From Acidobacteriota bacterium (GTDB taxonomy: Bacteria; Acidobacteriota; Terriglobia; Terriglobales; Acidobacteriaceae), in NCBI GenBank assembly GCA_021799945.1, contig JAJYZK010000031.1, positions 1 through 14,312 of the forward strand: a DNA stretch of 14,312 bases. Reading direction: 5' to 3'. Below, piece after piece: positions 13,653-14,312 of the stretch. The position numbers were made by a program, and so were the translations under genes. The notes below the pieces were generated by a model. It did no database searches. It was not told the DNA's origin and saw only the letters and a program-made list of their open reading frames with translations. Position 1 is the first letter of the stretch. Every line of letters begins with the position of its first letter.

Positions 13653-14312
13653 TCAGCCCTCGTCCGGCGGCGGTTTGGCCTTCAGAAACGCTTCCGTGTT
13701 CAGCAGCGGCCGTTCCATCGCCCGCACCCATTCGGTCATCTCGGCCCCCGGTCGCCCCGCCGCCTCGTTCCGGGCGAATTCGCTCTGCATGACATGCATC
13801 TTCGCGTCCAGATCGTCCAGATAATGCAGCAGGACCGCCTCGGGAATCATCGGCAGTTTCGGCGATCCAAACTCGAGCTTGCCATGATGGCTCACGACGA
13901 TGTGCTCCACCAGAATGCGGAGTTCCGGCGGAAAATCCGGGAGATCGGCCAGCTTTTTCTCGATCATCGCCACTCCGAGAGTGATATGGCCCACGAGCTG
14001 CCCGGCGAGGGTGTAATCGAATGCGGTGCTCCAGCGCAATTCCTGGAGCTTGCCGATGTCGTGCAGGATGGCCCCGGTCAGCAATAAATCGCGATGAATC
14101 GCCGGGTAGTGCTGCGCCGCCATCCCGCAGATTCCCAGCAGGGAAACAATGTGCTCCAGCAGCCCGCCCAGCCATGCGTGATGCATCGATTTGGCCGCCG
14201 GGGCGTGGCGCAGGGCCTCCGCCAGCTCCGGATCGTCCAGGAAGGAGCGGACCAGCGCCTTCAGGTGCGGATCGGTAAAACTTTCAACCGAATCGTTCAG
14301 CCGCCGCCACAG
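13653..14312 (-). CDS. HD-domain 3'-5' exoribonuclease, YhaM-like (5' end beyond the window)
   Basis: The frame stays open to the edge of the window, so the gene is partial. The 42 codons before the internal ATG at 14186 (reading DSVESFTDPHLKALVRSF ... LRHAPAAKS) are normal protein, so that ATG is not the start. What is seen is the HD phosphohydrolase half: AKSMHHAWLGGLLEH, then ILHDIGKL with the defining His-Asp, a later GHITLG, and HIVVSHHGKLEFGSPKLP, followed by EAVLLHYLDDLDAKM. These match YhaM / CMP-binding-factor proteins, in which an OB-fold nucleic-acid domain comes before the HD domain; the OB part would lie outside the window. Such enzymes degrade RNA or DNA 3' to 5' with Mn or Co. 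A short basic/acidic tail ends the protein. It is 181 bases upstream of aroC on the same strand. Confidence 0.88.
   Translation of the reverse strand: MWRRLNDSVESFTDPHLKALVRSFLDDPELAEALRHAPAAKSMHHAWLGGLLEHIVSLLGICGMAAQHYPAIHRDLLLTGAILHDIGKLQELRWSTAFDYTLAGQLVGHITLGVAMIEKKLADLPDFPPELRILVEHIVVSHHGKLEFGSPKLPMIPEAVLLHYLDDLDAKMHVMQSEFARNEAAGRPGAEMTEWVRAMERPLLNTEAFLKAKPPPDEG

Overview
The window is GC-rich bacterial chromosome. It best fits an Acidobacteriota-type genome: there is an aroC-def-fmt-rsmB run, a YtxH/DUF948 pair, a BON lipoprotein with a glycine zipper, a secreted DinB protein and a cysteine desulfurase next to mnmA. This assignment rests on gene content and order recalled from memory, not on a search. 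No rRNA, tRNA or CRISPR array is visible.

Left part (1-4166). It opens with the 3' end of a membrane-anchored hypothetical protein (+), then a convergent membrane-anchored coiled-coil protein (-). The stretch 1497-2173 looks empty but holds decayed pieces of a ThiO-type FAD-dependent glycine oxidase in three reading frames. A good promoter candidate lies just beyond that remnant and precedes citrate synthase (+). A secreted DinB-family protein (-) follows. The divergent gap to its right carries repeats of a GATTTTCGCGG motif spaced 10 bp apart.

Middle (4167-6729). A cysteine desulfurase and the tRNA 2-thiouridylase MnmA form a plausible sulfur-transfer pair: sulfur taken from cysteine is used for 2-thiouridine at the tRNA wobble position. 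A 119-bp element with perfect 18-bp inverted ends sits between them and looks like a miniature transposable element.

Right-middle (6789-9307). Two small membrane proteins (YtxH, then DUF948-like) form a minus-strand pair. After a structured 440-bp gap comes a plus-strand lipoprotein-like gene (BON domain, proline-rich linker, beta domain, glycine zipper). Its start region is a tandem repeat that copies the start codon several times.

Right part (9231-14312, all minus strand). In transcription order these are a YhaM-like HD-domain exoribonuclease (cut by the window end), aroC (chorismate synthase), def (peptide deformylase), fmt (Met-tRNA formyltransferase) and rsmB (16S rRNA m5C967 methyltransferase). 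aroC-def-fmt-rsmB are packed with gaps of 18 and 6 bases and a 4-base overlap, so they are very probably one operon. It pairs N-formylation with deformylation and rRNA modification. The rsmB end overlaps the end of the BON gene by 77 bases.

Most of the window is core housekeeping. The parts that deserve a second look are the decayed thiO, the miniature element, the start-codon repeat array, the phased intergenic repeats and the composite BON lipoprotein. I see no complete novel defence or mobile system.
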